Positions 1 through 7,570 of a DNA stretch of 64,000 nt are shown in pieces; position 1 is the first letter of the stretch; each line of letters opens with the position of its first letter. The DNA lies in the NCBI GenBank assembly GCA_016124935.1, contig WGMS01000007.1, forward strand, positions 1 through 64,000. The letters are read 5' to 3'. The notes under the pieces are model-generated. The model ran no database searches. It saw nothing but the letters and a program-made list of their open reading frames with translations, and was not told where the DNA came from. The position numbers and the translations under genes were made by a program. The DNA comes from a bacterium (lineage in GTDB: Bacteria; Cyanobacteriota; Vampirovibrionia; Obscuribacterales; Obscuribacteraceae).

Positions 1-2
1 AT

Positions 3-104
3 ATGTCTGAACAAGATGGCTGGGATCATTCAGAATGCGGCAACTTCCATTACTGCCCGGCTTGTAGCGCCTCTGTGCAGGAGATGGGTGATCTCTGCTC
101 CTGA
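3..104 (+). CDS. zinc-ribbon-like small ORF or C-terminal end of a gene entering from the left
   Basis: An open frame from the first ATG in the window gives 33 residues and ends at a TGA. It contains a Cys-Pro-Ala-Cys pair near residues 18-21, with further Cys at about 12 and 32, which suits a small zinc-ribbon end. A strong hairpin terminator follows 12 bases after the stop, which supports a real gene end here. The frame is open to the window edge, so this may be only the C-terminus of a longer protein. No function can be assigned. Confidence 0.4.
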   Translation: MSEQDGWDHSECGNFHYCPACSASVQEMGDLCS

Positions 105-116
105 GTAGAATCAAAA

Positions 117-162
117 CAAAGAGAAGCACAACGGACCTCGAAAGCCCGTTGTGCTTTTCTTT
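117..162 (+). terminator. rho-independent terminator
   Basis: A 12-bp perfect stem (AAGCACAACGG arm at 124-134, complementary arm at 146-156) with a short loop is flanked by an A-rich side upstream and T-rich tract (TTTTCTTT) downstream. It sits just after the zinc-ribbon-like stop codon. Confidence 0.8.
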
Positions 163-286
163 GCTTTGAGCTAATACCGGTTTCGGTGTCACCCGGGATC
201 ACAAAAAGCTGAAAAAGCACAGAAAGTTTTAAAAGCCTCAAAAGCTTTTGGATTTGCTGATGCAAATTTTTAATGCCCGCTTTCGA

Positions 287-327
287 GCAGAGTTATCTTG
301 TTCAAACCGGGCAGAGTTAACTTGTTC
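287..327. repeat. 17-bp direct repeat, two copies 24 bp apart
   Basis: GCAGAGTTATCTTGTTC (287-303) and GCAGAGTTAACTTGTTC (311-327) differ at one base. The second copy carries the in-frame stop that ends the upstream extension of the following reading frame. Repeats of this size and spacing occur as transposase binding sites at ends of IS21- and Tn7-like elements and as operators. No transposase gene is visible, so a relict transposon end is inference. Confidence 0.7.
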
Positions 328-359
328 GTAACACAATCAATGATGGTAACTATGATTGG

Positions 360-797
360 TTGAGTTTCTATCAAAAGACAGACCAGCTAATTGCGGACTT
401 GCAGGAACAGAACACAGTCGAAGATGAGCAAATTGAGGAGGCTGCTTCGATGTGGGAACACGTCAAACAACGAATGCTACGTCCCAGGATCCAACTGCTT
501 GCAAAGGATGACATTGTTCTTGCTGATTTGATCCAAAAGGTCACGGCGGCATTTAGGCGACACGGGATCTTCGTTCTACGCAAAGGCGAACTCGAAGACT
601 ACTATTCGGACGACCTAAAGAAAGTGTTGGCTGGCGAACCTAGCAAAGATCGACGGGCAGCCGTTCTTGGTGATTTGCTGCGGGATTGTTCCGATCTGAA
701 AGAATGCTTCCAGTGGCTGGATATCGACGAGTTTGTGGAACTTCTGCAAGCAGTGGATGCTAGTCTTCAACCTAACGATGAACCGCGTGTTACCTAA
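360..797 (+). CDS. C-terminal fragment resembling an OLD-family (TOPRIM) ATP-dependent nuclease, truncated
   Basis: The 145-residue product has no complete domain. Residues 69-82 (HGIFVLRKGELEDYY) resemble the segment near the C-terminus of OLD-type nucleases, where a hydrophobic strand leads to a 'GxxEDYY' motif. The N-terminal ATPase and most of the TOPRIM fold are missing. The TTG at 360 is only a nominal start: the same frame stays open and coding-like upstream to 321, where it hits a stop inside the second 17-bp repeat. There is no convincing ribosome site. I read it as a remnant left by an insertion or deletion at the repeat. Family assignment rests on this one motif, so a genuine small protein of unknown function remains possible. 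Confidence 0.45.
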   Translation: MSFYQKTDQLIADLQEQNTVEDEQIEEAASMWEHVKQRMLRPRIQLLAKDDIVLADLIQKVTAAFRRHGIFVLRKGELEDYYSDDLKKVLAGEPSKDRRAAVLGDLLRDCSDLKECFQWLDIDEFVELLQAVDASLQPNDEPRVT

Positions 798-832
798 GTA
801 GACTATGCGGACATTCATTAAGCTGATAACGT

Positions 833-1462
833 TTAGTCAGGAAGCCAATCTCCTTGGTGGATAACATCAGCTATCAAACGTCTGAAGTCCGCGCTCGATA
901 CTTCGGCATACGTTTTCTGCAATCCCACTCCCGGCTTCGATATGACTTCGAAATACTGTTTCCAATTTGTGCGCGATTTGCGCAAGCTCTTTTTATGAGC
1001 GACAATTGCTGTAGCGATGATGCGGGCGCTGCCTGCTGTAAGCCCGATCTGATCGAGCACGAAATCGTCCTGATGAATTGCAACTACGTTGTACTTCGAT
1101 AATTCCGAGTCAGGAAAGTGCTTGAGGTTTGTAGTGACGATTGCGTCTGCACCACATTTGATGGCAGCCGCTAGCACGTGGCGATCTTTGGCGTCAATAG
1201 AGAGCGAGTCGATGAGCGACTCGTAGTCGGTCACCAATGCTTCGGGGAATCTAGCGTCCATCACATTGCGGCGGGACTCGGAAACCGCTACCTCAATGTC
1301 GTAACGCTTCTTCCGGTTGCGAATCCATTCTGCATGAATGTCGGGCGACCACTTTGCCTGGAAGAGATCCGTCTGAGCAAGCCACAAAAGGAAATTGGCC
1401 AGAAACCCCGGAACCAATACAGAAGCATCAAACACAGCTACGTAGCGACTCGGCTTCTCCAT
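833..1462 (-). CDS. PIN-domain ribonuclease toxin of a toxin-antitoxin pair
   Basis: The 209-residue protein begins with a typical PIN strand (AVFDASVLVPG, Asp near residue 11). Later acidic positions follow in 'DAKDRHVLAAAIKCGADAIVTTNLKHF' style (residues about 90-118), giving the metal-binding Asp/Glu set of VapC-like RNases. About 80 further residues form a C-terminal extension longer than in classical VapC (about 130 aa), as in the COG1569-like PIN group. The ATG at 1462 directly follows the TAA of the antitoxin gene, so the two are translationally coupled. Such toxins cleave RNA and are neutralised by the partner protein. The target here is unknown. Confidence 0.8.
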   Translation of the reverse strand: MEKPSRYVAVFDASVLVPGFLANFLLWLAQTDLFQAKWSPDIHAEWIRNRKKRYDIEVAVSESRRNVMDARFPEALVTDYESLIDSLSIDAKDRHVLAAAIKCGADAIVTTNLKHFPDSELSKYNVVAIHQDDFVLDQIGLTAGSARIIATAIVAHKKSLRKSRTNWKQYFEVISKPGVGLQKTYAEVSSADFRRLIADVIHQGDWLPD

Positions 1463-1912
1463 TTACTCGGCCAATGCTACACCTTGATCTTCGTCCATCT
1501 CCGTCAATTCTTGCATCGCTTTGAACTTCGCGCGCTTCGATTGCTGCCGATACTGCATCAAGTCCTTGAACAGAATTCGACGATGCCTTCCAACCATGTG
1601 AAATGGAATCTTCTCCTGATCAAGCAATCTTATTAAGTACGGACGGGAGACATTGAGCAGGTCCGCGGCTTCCTGAGTCGTGAGTTCAGCATTTATTGGC
1701 ACTACCAGGACGGCATTACCGCGAGACATTTCCGTCAACACATTCAAGAGCAAATCGAAAGCAGCTTCGGACAGCGGAACCTTGAGTCCGCTCGGGCTGC
1801 CGATGGCGAAATGTGTATCCGCGCGATCCTGTTTCAACAGCTTTAGGGAGGACTGCGCCTGGCTGATTTCCGTCTCAGACGGCAGGACCGGCTGCCTCAA
1901 CATTGTTGCCAT
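1463..1912 (-). CDS. antitoxin with excisionase/MerR-type helix-turn-helix
   Basis: The 149-residue protein carries an excisionase-family DNA-binding segment at about residues 75-125 (LTTQEAADLLNVSRPYLIRLLDQ, then a wing ending 'VGRHRRILFKDLMQYR'). It is followed by an acidic tail that probably contacts the toxin. The start at 1912 is chosen because a clear GGAGGGACG ribosome site lies 5 bases upstream. A longer in-frame extension to 2293 looks like translated non-coding repeats. The gene lies directly upstream of the PIN toxin and is driven by the promoter at 1943-1971. By analogy with other type II systems the protein should repress its own promoter. Confidence 0.8.
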   Translation of the reverse strand: MATMLRQPVLPSETEISQAQSSLKLLKQDRADTHFAIGSPSGLKVPLSEAAFDLLLNVLTEMSRGNAVLVVPINAELTTQEAADLLNVSRPYLIRLLDQEKIPFHMVGRHRRILFKDLMQYRQQSKRAKFKAMQELTEMDEDQGVALAE

Positions 1913-1942
1913 TTTTCGTCCCTCCGAAATCTGAATAGACTC

Positions 1943-1971
1943 AGTATAGCACAAGATTAGAATATTCGCAA
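1943..1971 (-). promoter_or_regulatory. promoter of the toxin-antitoxin operon
   Basis: On the minus strand TTGCGA (1966-1971) and TATACT (1943-1948) are separated by exactly 17 bases. The leader to the antitoxin start would be about 25 bases and contains the GGAGGGA ribosome site. Confidence 0.6.
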
Positions 1972-2089
1972 TAATCGCAACGAGCGTAACTAAACCTGAG
2001 CTTCCCAGCGAACGTCCAAAGCCGAGCTTAAGGTGTTTAGCACCACATTTGATAGCAATGGTACCGTGCACGGTGGAACTTTGCTCGTG

Positions 2090-2442
2090 TGGATTAGGCA
2101 ATGGGTTAGGCAGACCCTGCGCTAGGCCTTGCGCTAGGCGCTGCATTAGGCGTGGAAATCGCCACAGGCTTGTGTCACCGCTTAGCGCGATAGAAGCCGC
2201 GATAGAGGGCAAAAAGCTCCTTCTTTTTTGCGGATACGCACATAATTCCTGCGAGCGGCGGGTAAGGCAAAGGGTAAGGCGACGGAAGGACAAGCTGGCC
2301 GGGAATCTCCGAACCTCGCTTGGTTTTTTTAGCAGCTTGGCAGTTCGCTAAGTCTGGCTACCTAAGCCGCTTGAGCAAGAAATTCCAACTCAAATTTGCT
2401 AGCGTCCAAGCGGGCTGTGGATCGCGATAGAAAAACGATAGA
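2090..2442. repeat. cluster of 12-bp tandem doublets in the gene-free gap between the antitoxin and tRNA-fMet
   Basis: The 578 bases between the antitoxin start and the tRNA hold no convincing gene. Within them several different motifs recur in pairs one 12-bp step apart: TGGATTAGGC/TGGGTTAGGC (2090, 2102), TGCGCTAGGC twice then TGCATTAGGC (2118, 2130, 2142), GGGTAAGGC twice (2260, 2272), CGCGATAGA twice (2186, 2198), and CGATAGA twice (2425, 2436; 11-bp step). A perfect 12-bp palindrome ACCGTGCACGGT lies at 2063-2074. Long frames over this stretch on both strands are repetitive, basic and lack ribosome sites, so I do not call them. Confidence 0.65.
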
Positions 2443-2443
2443 G

Positions 2444-2482
2444 AAACAAAAAGGCTTTCGGGTACGAATCGCCGAAAGCCTT
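2444..2482 (-). terminator. terminator of tRNA-fMet transcript
   Basis: On the minus strand, 8 bases after the encoded CCA, an 11-bp perfect stem (AAGGCTTTCGG / CCGAAAGCCTT, outer limits 2451 and 2482) with a 10-base loop is followed by TTTTTGTTTC. Confidence 0.8.
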
Positions 2483-2490
2483 GCTGTAAT

Positions 2491-2567
<77 letters not shown>

Positions 2568-2572
2568 CATCT

Positions 2573-2600
2573 ATTTTACACGGGTAAGCATTGAGGGCAA
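2573..2600 (-). promoter_or_regulatory. promoter of tRNA-fMet
   Basis: On the minus strand TTGCCC (2595-2600) and TAAAAT (2573-2578) are 16 bases apart, placing the transcription start within a few bases of the tRNA 5' end at 2567. Confidence 0.5.
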
Positions 2601-2775
2601 GGGTGGTGTTAAGCTGTAATGCGGTTGCCAATCCCCGGGGGATCTTTAGAACGGTGAATATGCCGCATGTTTCGCCCGATTATAAGGAGGTAGTTAATAA
2701 ATCGCCAGGATCTTCGGAACCCTTGTATAAATGGTTCTTTAGACGAAGTTCAACGTTTTATTGCGGATATTTGAA

Positions 2776-3216
2776 ATGAGAGTTGTACTGCAAAGGGTCT
2801 CTGCGGCGGATGTAGTTGTTGATAACCGGACGGTCGGCGAGATCGGCGCCGGTCTGGTGGCACTGGTGGGCATCGAGCGAGGAGACTGTGAAACAGAAGT
2901 TCGCTTCCTCGCCCAGAAGACCGTGGAGCTGAGAATTTTCTCGGATGAGGAAGGCAAGATGAATCGCTCGCTAGTCGACGTGGGCGGCGAAGTCCTTGCT
3001 GTGTCTCAGTTTACGCTTCTAGCCGATTGGCGCAAAGGAAGACGACCAGGATTCAAGCGGGCTGCCGAGCCGGAAGAAGGCAAGCGCCTCTATGAGCATT
3101 ACGTGCAGGTGTTGCGGGAACTGGGCGTAAACGTTGCCACCGGAATCTTTGCGGCGGATATGAAAGTCTCCCTCACCAATGACGGCCCTGTAACGCTGGT
3201 TCTCGACACTAATTGA
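2776..3216 (+). CDS. dtd: D-aminoacyl-tRNA deacylase
   Basis: This cytoplasmic enzyme hydrolyses D-amino acids (and glycine) mischarged onto tRNA. At 146 residues it matches the family length. Both signature motifs are present: SQFTLLAD at residues 77-84 and TNDGPVT at 134-140, which together form the catalytic site at the dimer interface. The ATG at 2776 is chosen over an upstream TTG because family members start with the strand MRVVLQRV. The 208 bases between tRNA-fMet and this gene contain nothing I can call. The next gene begins 100 bases downstream on the same strand. Confidence 0.96.
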   Translation: MRVVLQRVSAADVVVDNRTVGEIGAGLVALVGIERGDCETEVRFLAQKTVELRIFSDEEGKMNRSLVDVGGEVLAVSQFTLLADWRKGRRPGFKRAAEPEEGKRLYEHYVQVLRELGVNVATGIFAADMKVSLTNDGPVTLVLDTN

Positions 3217-3316
3217 GCCAACCGGGCTAGAAACAAGGTTATATAGTATATTGTTCCTGACAAATCGATTATTCGGGTATACGAGCCATTTTTACCCTCC
3301 GGTGAGATCCAAATCA

Positions 3317-4282
3317 ATGCAGAAAATCAGCAAAATCAATCTCTGTCTTGCGCTCTCTTTGCTGGTCGCAGGTAGCGGCACGGTCCTGGCAGTGGAGGCA
3401 AAAGCTGCCAAGAAAGCCAAGCAGGCAGAGATTCGCTTCAATCCTTCTCCGTTTGTCGGTACTTTTTCTCTGCCTCAATCAGAACCTGGCGCAGGCGATG
3501 CTGTCAAGAATGACGAAGAGGTAGGAGAAGAGAGTGAGAGCGAGCTGAAGAAAGAGAGCAAGTCCGGGGACAAAGATAAGGACAAAGTAGACGAAGAAGA
3601 GGAGCCGGATGCCGAGGATCTGGATAAACTCGATGAGTTCGAGAAACGCTTCAAGGACCCTAATGTAGATAATTTGAAGAGCAAGGATCCCCAGGTTTAT
3701 TTGAAACGGGCAAATATATTTGTCAAGCATAACCTCTATAAAAAGGCGCTGGAAGAGGTCAATACTTGTCTTCGCTTGAATCCGAGTTGTTGGGACGCTC
3801 GTTATCTGGGTGCTTTTATCTATCAGATGCAGGGTCGTGATGATGAGGCCATTCAGCGCTATCGCCATCTTTTAGAGGTGAAGCCGGATAATCTCAAGGC
3901 GCATATAAATCTTGGAGCCCTTTTAAGAAAAAAAGGATTGCTTGACAAGGCCGAGCATCACTACAGAGAAGCTATTAAGATCAACTATTACAGTCTCAAC
4001 GCTCATTACAATCTTGCCAATGTTTTAATAGATAAACACCGGCTGGAGGACGCATTGAAGGAGCTCAAGGTCTGTTTGAAGATCCAGCCTAATAATGCCT
4101 GGGTGCATAACAATCTAGGCGTGCTCTATCAGAAGCGTAACTATCTAGAAGAAGCCGAGGAGGAGTTTTTGAGGGCCATCACCCTGGAGCCTGGCAATCA
4201 GAGCTTCGAGAAGAATTTACAGCTTCTGCGCAGCAATCAAGAAACCCAGCAGGCCCGGGCGGATCTGGCTGATTTGCTCTAG
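3317..4282 (+). CDS. secreted tetratricopeptide-repeat protein
   Basis: The 321-residue product starts with a signal peptide (lysine-containing N-terminus, hydrophobic core at about residues 8-22, small residues before cleavage near 24). A very acidic/lysine-rich low-complexity stretch follows at about 55-110. The C-terminal two thirds hold about five TPR units, recognisable by repeated 'A...L......P' spacing such as YKKALEEVNTCLRLNPSCW and LEEAEEEFLRAITLEPGNQ. TPRs mediate protein-protein contacts, so this is probably a periplasmic or surface scaffold. No partner can be named. An upstream in-frame start would spoil the signal peptide. Confidence 0.85.
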   Translation: MQKISKINLCLALSLLVAGSGTVLAVEAKAAKKAKQAEIRFNPSPFVGTFSLPQSEPGAGDAVKNDEEVGEESESELKKESKSGDKDKDKVDEEEEPDAEDLDKLDEFEKRFKDPNVDNLKSKDPQVYLKRANIFVKHNLYKKALEEVNTCLRLNPSCWDARYLGAFIYQMQGRDDEAIQRYRHLLEVKPDNLKAHINLGALLRKKGLLDKAEHHYREAIKINYYSLNAHYNLANVLIDKHRLEDALKELKVCLKIQPNNAWVHNNLGVLYQKRNYLEEAEEEFLRAITLEPGNQSFEKNLQLLRSNQETQQARADLADLL

Positions 4283-4294
4283 TTCTTTTACGAA

Positions 4295-5167
4295 TCAGTT
4301 GATTTGTAGACCCAGATCGTTGGTGAGAAGCACTTCCAGCTCCTGACCGGGAGCGAGGCAGACATTGTCTCCCTGGGAGAAGATCGCGATGGCTGAACTG
4401 CCCAGCGCCGTTGCCACCACCGGGGCGCCGAGAGTGGCTATGTTGGCGGCGATCAGGGCGCCGTTGTTTTGACCGTCTTTGCCTACTCCCGAGACCGAGC
4501 GCAGGCTGCCTTCTACCCTGGTGCCGAAATTGGTGCCTGGATCAAGCTGTCCTTTACGGTTTGTCATGCCTTTTTTGAATTCCAGATCGGCATCCAGTGG
4601 TATCACTTCGCCCTGGGGGGTGACAAGCTGTTCCAGTTTCAGACCTATTCTTCCTGCTCGGCTGAGCAGGCGAGGTTTGGTGACCTGGGCGACTCGGCCG
4701 CGCACCAGGCTGCCGCGCGGTAAAAGCAGGGTCATGCCCAGGTAGAGATCGTCTTTGACATGGGCTTCGAATACATCACCGGCTTGACTGGTGCGGGCAT
4801 CCACTGCGGTTTCCAGCACCAGCTTCATTCTTGTTTCGGTGGGAATTGTGGTAGAGGCAAGATCCGCTTTTAGAGCAGTTCCCGCTCCGGAGCTGGATCT
4901 CAATCCGGTGCCCTGCCCGTTTGCACCACTGCTAACACCAGGAGCCTGGGTGGCGAAATCCGGGACATTTTTTGGCGACATGGTGGCATCCGGGGTCAGG
5001 CAGTTGAGAGCGTGTGCCGGCGTATAACGCGGCTGTCTCGAATCATTTACTTTGTATCTTCCGGCAGGGGCGGCCTGGGCCATCACCTGCGCCGGGCTTG
5101 TGGTCTGTATCAGGCATGTTGCCATGGTGGTTATAGATAGGATTAGGATTTTTTTGTTTTGCCGCAT
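4295..5167 (-). CDS. secreted protein of unknown function
   Basis: The 290-residue protein has an N-terminal signal peptide ending in an alanine-rich region near residue 30. A Ser/Gly/Ala-rich linker runs to about residue 105. The folded C-terminal part contains strands such as 'MKLVLETAVDARTSQAGDVFEAHV' and 'LLLPRGSLVRGRVAQV', a pattern seen in proteins with an SH3-like or TrbI-like beta domain controlling 'range/threshold' type surfaces. I do not recognise the family firmly. AGGAAG 7 bases upstream supports the ATG at 5167. It converges with the TPR gene, the two stops lying 12 bases apart. Confidence 0.7.
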   Translation of the reverse strand: MRQNKKILILSITTMATCLIQTTSPAQVMAQAAPAGRYKVNDSRQPRYTPAHALNCLTPDATMSPKNVPDFATQAPGVSSGANGQGTGLRSSSGAGTALKADLASTTIPTETRMKLVLETAVDARTSQAGDVFEAHVKDDLYLGMTLLLPRGSLVRGRVAQVTKPRLLSRAGRIGLKLEQLVTPQGEVIPLDADLEFKKGMTNRKGQLDPGTNFGTRVEGSLRSVSGVGKDGQNNGALIAANIATLGAPVVATALGSSAIAIFSQGDNVCLAPGQELEVLLTNDLGLQIN

Positions 5168-5218
5168 CTTGACTACTTCCTGTGCCAGTCGAATCTATTT
5201 TAAACCTGCAATCCGAAC

Positions 5219-5968
5219 TTAGACGTTCACCGTCTCCATAAGTGCCTCGATCATCTGCACATCTTCCGGCACGTCTACACCGGGGGAGAGGTGGTCTTTG
5301 ACCACGACCCGTATCTTTATGCCGTTCTCGAGGGCTCTGAGCTGTTCGAGTTTCTCTTTCAATTCGAGCGGTGTTTGACTGAGGGAAGCGAGCCTCAGGA
5401 GGGTCTCTTTGCGATATACATATAAACCGGCATGACCGAGGCGTTCTTTTTCCATCGGCTCTTCTTCGTCCCGATGATAGGGAATGGGATATCTAGAAAA
5501 ATAGAGCGCGAAACCGGCGTTGTCCATCACAACCTTGACGATTGAGGGGTCTTCGATCATCGGTTTTTTTCTCAGGGGATAGGCGATTGTTGACATCTCC
5601 ACCTGGCTGTCCTCGAGAAGGGGGCTGATGGCGGCGTCAATAGATTCCGGGCTGATTAGAGGTTCATCTCCCTGGACGTTGGCGATTATATGGGCATCTT
5701 CCAGGCGTCTGGCCACCTCTGCCAGGCGGTCGGTGCCGGTATTGTGATCGCCGCCGGTCATTATCCAGTCGCCGCCGAAAGCTTTGACGGCGTCAGCAAT
5801 ACGCTGGTCGTCGGTGGCGACTATTACCTTTCTAGCCAGTTTTGCCTGGCTGGCTCTTTCATAGACCCGCTCTATCATCGGTTTGCCTTTGATGGCAACC
5901 AGAGACTTCCCGGGAAAGCGCGTGGATGCGTATCTTGCTGGTATGACGATGTCTACGTTTGCGCTCAA
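5219..5968 (-). CDS. kdsB: 3-deoxy-manno-octulosonate cytidylyltransferase (CMP-Kdo synthetase)
   Basis: The enzyme activates Kdo with CTP to give CMP-Kdo for the inner core of lipopolysaccharide. Motifs are clear: the nucleotide loop ARYASTRFPGKSL near residues 10-22, the substrate/metal motif NVQGDEPL near 100, and a typical C-terminus. The TTG at 5968 is chosen because GGGAG lies 9 bases upstream and the resulting 249 residues fit the family. An in-frame ATG at 6004 lacks a ribosome site and adds 12 residues. Kdo-8-P synthase, an earlier step of the same pathway, is encoded at the right end of the window, so the pathway genes are scattered. Confidence 0.95.
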   Translation of the reverse strand: MSANVDIVIPARYASTRFPGKSLVAIKGKPMIERVYERASQAKLARKVIVATDDQRIADAVKAFGGDWIMTGGDHNTGTDRLAEVARRLEDAHIIANVQGDEPLISPESIDAAISPLLEDSQVEMSTIAYPLRKKPMIEDPSIVKVVMDNAGFALYFSRYPIPYHRDEEEPMEKERLGHAGLYVYRKETLLRLASLSQTPLELKEKLEQLRALENGIKIRVVVKDHLSPGVDVPEDVQMIEALMETVNV

Positions 5969-6187
5969 ACTTGAATTCTCCCGGGGAATTTGATTTGTCA
6001 ACATGGCAAAGTATGACAGAAAGGGCGAGGGTTTGGCTTTAGCGCCTCTTATCTTCGTTCCTTTATAGTGTCTTTTCCTGCTTTTATTAGGATTAATTTT
6101 GCTCGATTTGCCCCGGATATGAGAAGATAATCCGGGTTTACGGGTATTACAATTAGAGTAAGATTGAGGTTTCGAGGGCTCTAAACA

Positions 6188-6709
6188 GTGACGAACCAGA
6201 GTGAGAACGGGCAAGATCTGCTGGCCAGGCTGGCTGAGGTAGAAAGAGAAGTTGTGGAAAAAGCCAAGAATGTGGTCAAAGGCGCTTCGGACCCGTTCTC
6301 CGGCTTGATCAAGTTTTTGCATCAACGCCCGGAAAATGAAGGGCTGGACGGGCAGGTGGTCGAAGCCGTACTAATAGAGAGTTTCGGCAGTTTCGAAGAG
6401 GTTCCGGATCTTATCCGGGCTATCGCTGCCCGGGTGCGGACTGTTATCCGTGAGTCGAACGTGATCAACATTACCAATGACGGCATCACTTTGCAGGAAT
6501 GGGGCAAGTTCGTCATCAAGAAGACCGAGGTCATGAAGTTCGAGGTCACCTACGAAAAGGGCGAACTCGTTTTGAAGAATATCAAGGGACTTTTTGGTAT
6601 CGAGCATGGTGTGGAGTTGCCTCTGGAGAGAATTCTGGTGCGTCCTCCCAAGCTGATTGTGACAGCTAAGCTGGGTCTGGTTAAGCCGCAGCGCGTCCTC
6701 GACATGTAG
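6188..6709 (+). CDS. conserved hypothetical protein, cytoplasmic
   Basis: The 173-residue protein starts at a GTG with GAGGG 9 bases upstream. It has no signal peptide or membrane segment. The N-terminal half is helical and acidic. The C-terminal half alternates hydrophobic and polar residues as beta strands (EVTYEKGELVLKNIKGLFG, ERILVRPPKLIVTAKLGLV). I recognise no family. The gene stands alone, 99 bases before the phosphodiesterase gene on the same strand. Confidence 0.75.
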   Translation: MTNQSENGQDLLARLAEVEREVVEKAKNVVKGASDPFSGLIKFLHQRPENEGLDGQVVEAVLIESFGSFEEVPDLIRAIAARVRTVIRESNVINITNDGITLQEWGKFVIKKTEVMKFEVTYEKGELVLKNIKGLFGIEHGVELPLERILVRPPKLIVTAKLGLVKPQRVLDM

Positions 6710-6808
6710 GGCGCCGCCCTGTTATATTGAAGTCCCCCTGGCTGGAGCTTTTGCGGTTAGCAGTTAGGGGCTACTTTTTCGATAAGAACAAGAAGGGGCG
6801 GTCAAAGC

Positions 6809-7558
6809 ATGGATCGAAAAGTTCTTCTCTTTGCCCATCGTGGTGGGCGTACCTGGGCTCCCGAGAATACCCTGGCAGCCTTTGGCAAGAGCCTGGAGTT
6901 GGGAGTGGATGGAATCGAACTGGACATCCAGCGGTGCGCATCGGGAGAACTGATGGTCTTCCATGACTCCGATTTGACCCGTACCTCAAATGGAGCCGGT
7001 CTTATCTGCGATGCCACTTATGACGAATTGCGCAGGCTCAGCGCCGGTTCCTGGTTCAGTCCCGAATTCGCCGATGAGAAGATACCGAGTCTGTCAGAGG
7101 TCCTTTCTCTGGTTGACGGTCAGGCCCTTTTGAATATCGAGATCAAGAACCTGCCCCATAAGTATGATGGCATCGAAGAGGAACTGGTGGCGCTTATGGA
7201 CGGCTATCGTCATATCGACAGGGTGATCTTCAGCTCTTTTGATCACGGCTCTATAAAAGAGCTGGCCAAACTGCGTCCGGACTGGAACTATGCCGTCTTG
7301 ATGGTCGGCGTTCCCTACGATATGAAAAGCTATGCCCAGGGATTGAATGCCAGATATTTCCACCCCGAGCACGATTCCATCCATGCAGAAGCGGCACGGG
7401 AAGCCCGGGAACTAGGCATTAAAATTCTGCCCTGGACCGTAAACGAAGAGCGCGACTATGCGCGGATGCTGGAGCTCGATGTCTCCGGAATCATTACCGA
7501 CGATCCGGTTAAGTTGAAGACTTTTCTCGAAACAGTCGATGTCCTGATGCAAGGGTGA
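6809..7558 (+). CDS. glycerophosphodiester phosphodiesterase
   Basis: GDPD enzymes split glycerophosphodiesters from phospholipid turnover into glycerol 3-phosphate and an alcohol. The 249-residue protein is a full TIM barrel with the catalytic HRGG...PENT motif (residues 9-20), the metal ligands 'GIELDIQ' (35-41) and the second histidine in 'VFHDSDL' (49-55). The C-terminus 'ILPWTVN' and 'GIITDDP' is also typical. No signal peptide is seen, so it is cytosolic like UgpQ. It is followed after 12 bases by a membrane phosphoesterase, and the two may form a lipid-phosphate operon with the kinase downstream. Confidence 0.93.
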   Translation: MDRKVLLFAHRGGRTWAPENTLAAFGKSLELGVDGIELDIQRCASGELMVFHDSDLTRTSNGAGLICDATYDELRRLSAGSWFSPEFADEKIPSLSEVLSLVDGQALLNIEIKNLPHKYDGIEEELVALMDGYRHIDRVIFSSFDHGSIKELAKLRPDWNYAVLMVGVPYDMKSYAQGLNARYFHPEHDSIHAEAAREARELGIKILPWTVNEERDYARMLELDVSGIITDDPVKLKTFLETVDVLMQG

Positions 7559-7570
7559 TATATCTCTGAT

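Noticed and set aside
1913..2293. In-frame N-terminal extension making the antitoxin 276 residues
   Set aside because: It would translate the 12-bp repeats and the promoter, has no ribosome site, and the ATG at 1912 has a very good one.
2049..2351. 100-codon plus-strand frame in the repeat region
   Set aside because: Basic, Cys/Arg-rich repeats typical of translated non-coding sequence and no ribosome site.
2080..2425. Replication origin with DnaA-box-like TGTGGATTA (2088) and TGTGGATCG (2416)
   Set aside because: Only two imperfect boxes, and no dnaA, dnaN or AT-rich unwinding element nearby.
2568..2775. 62-codon frame at 2591-2779 before dtd
   Set aside because: No ribosome site, no recognisable features, and it overlaps the dtd start.
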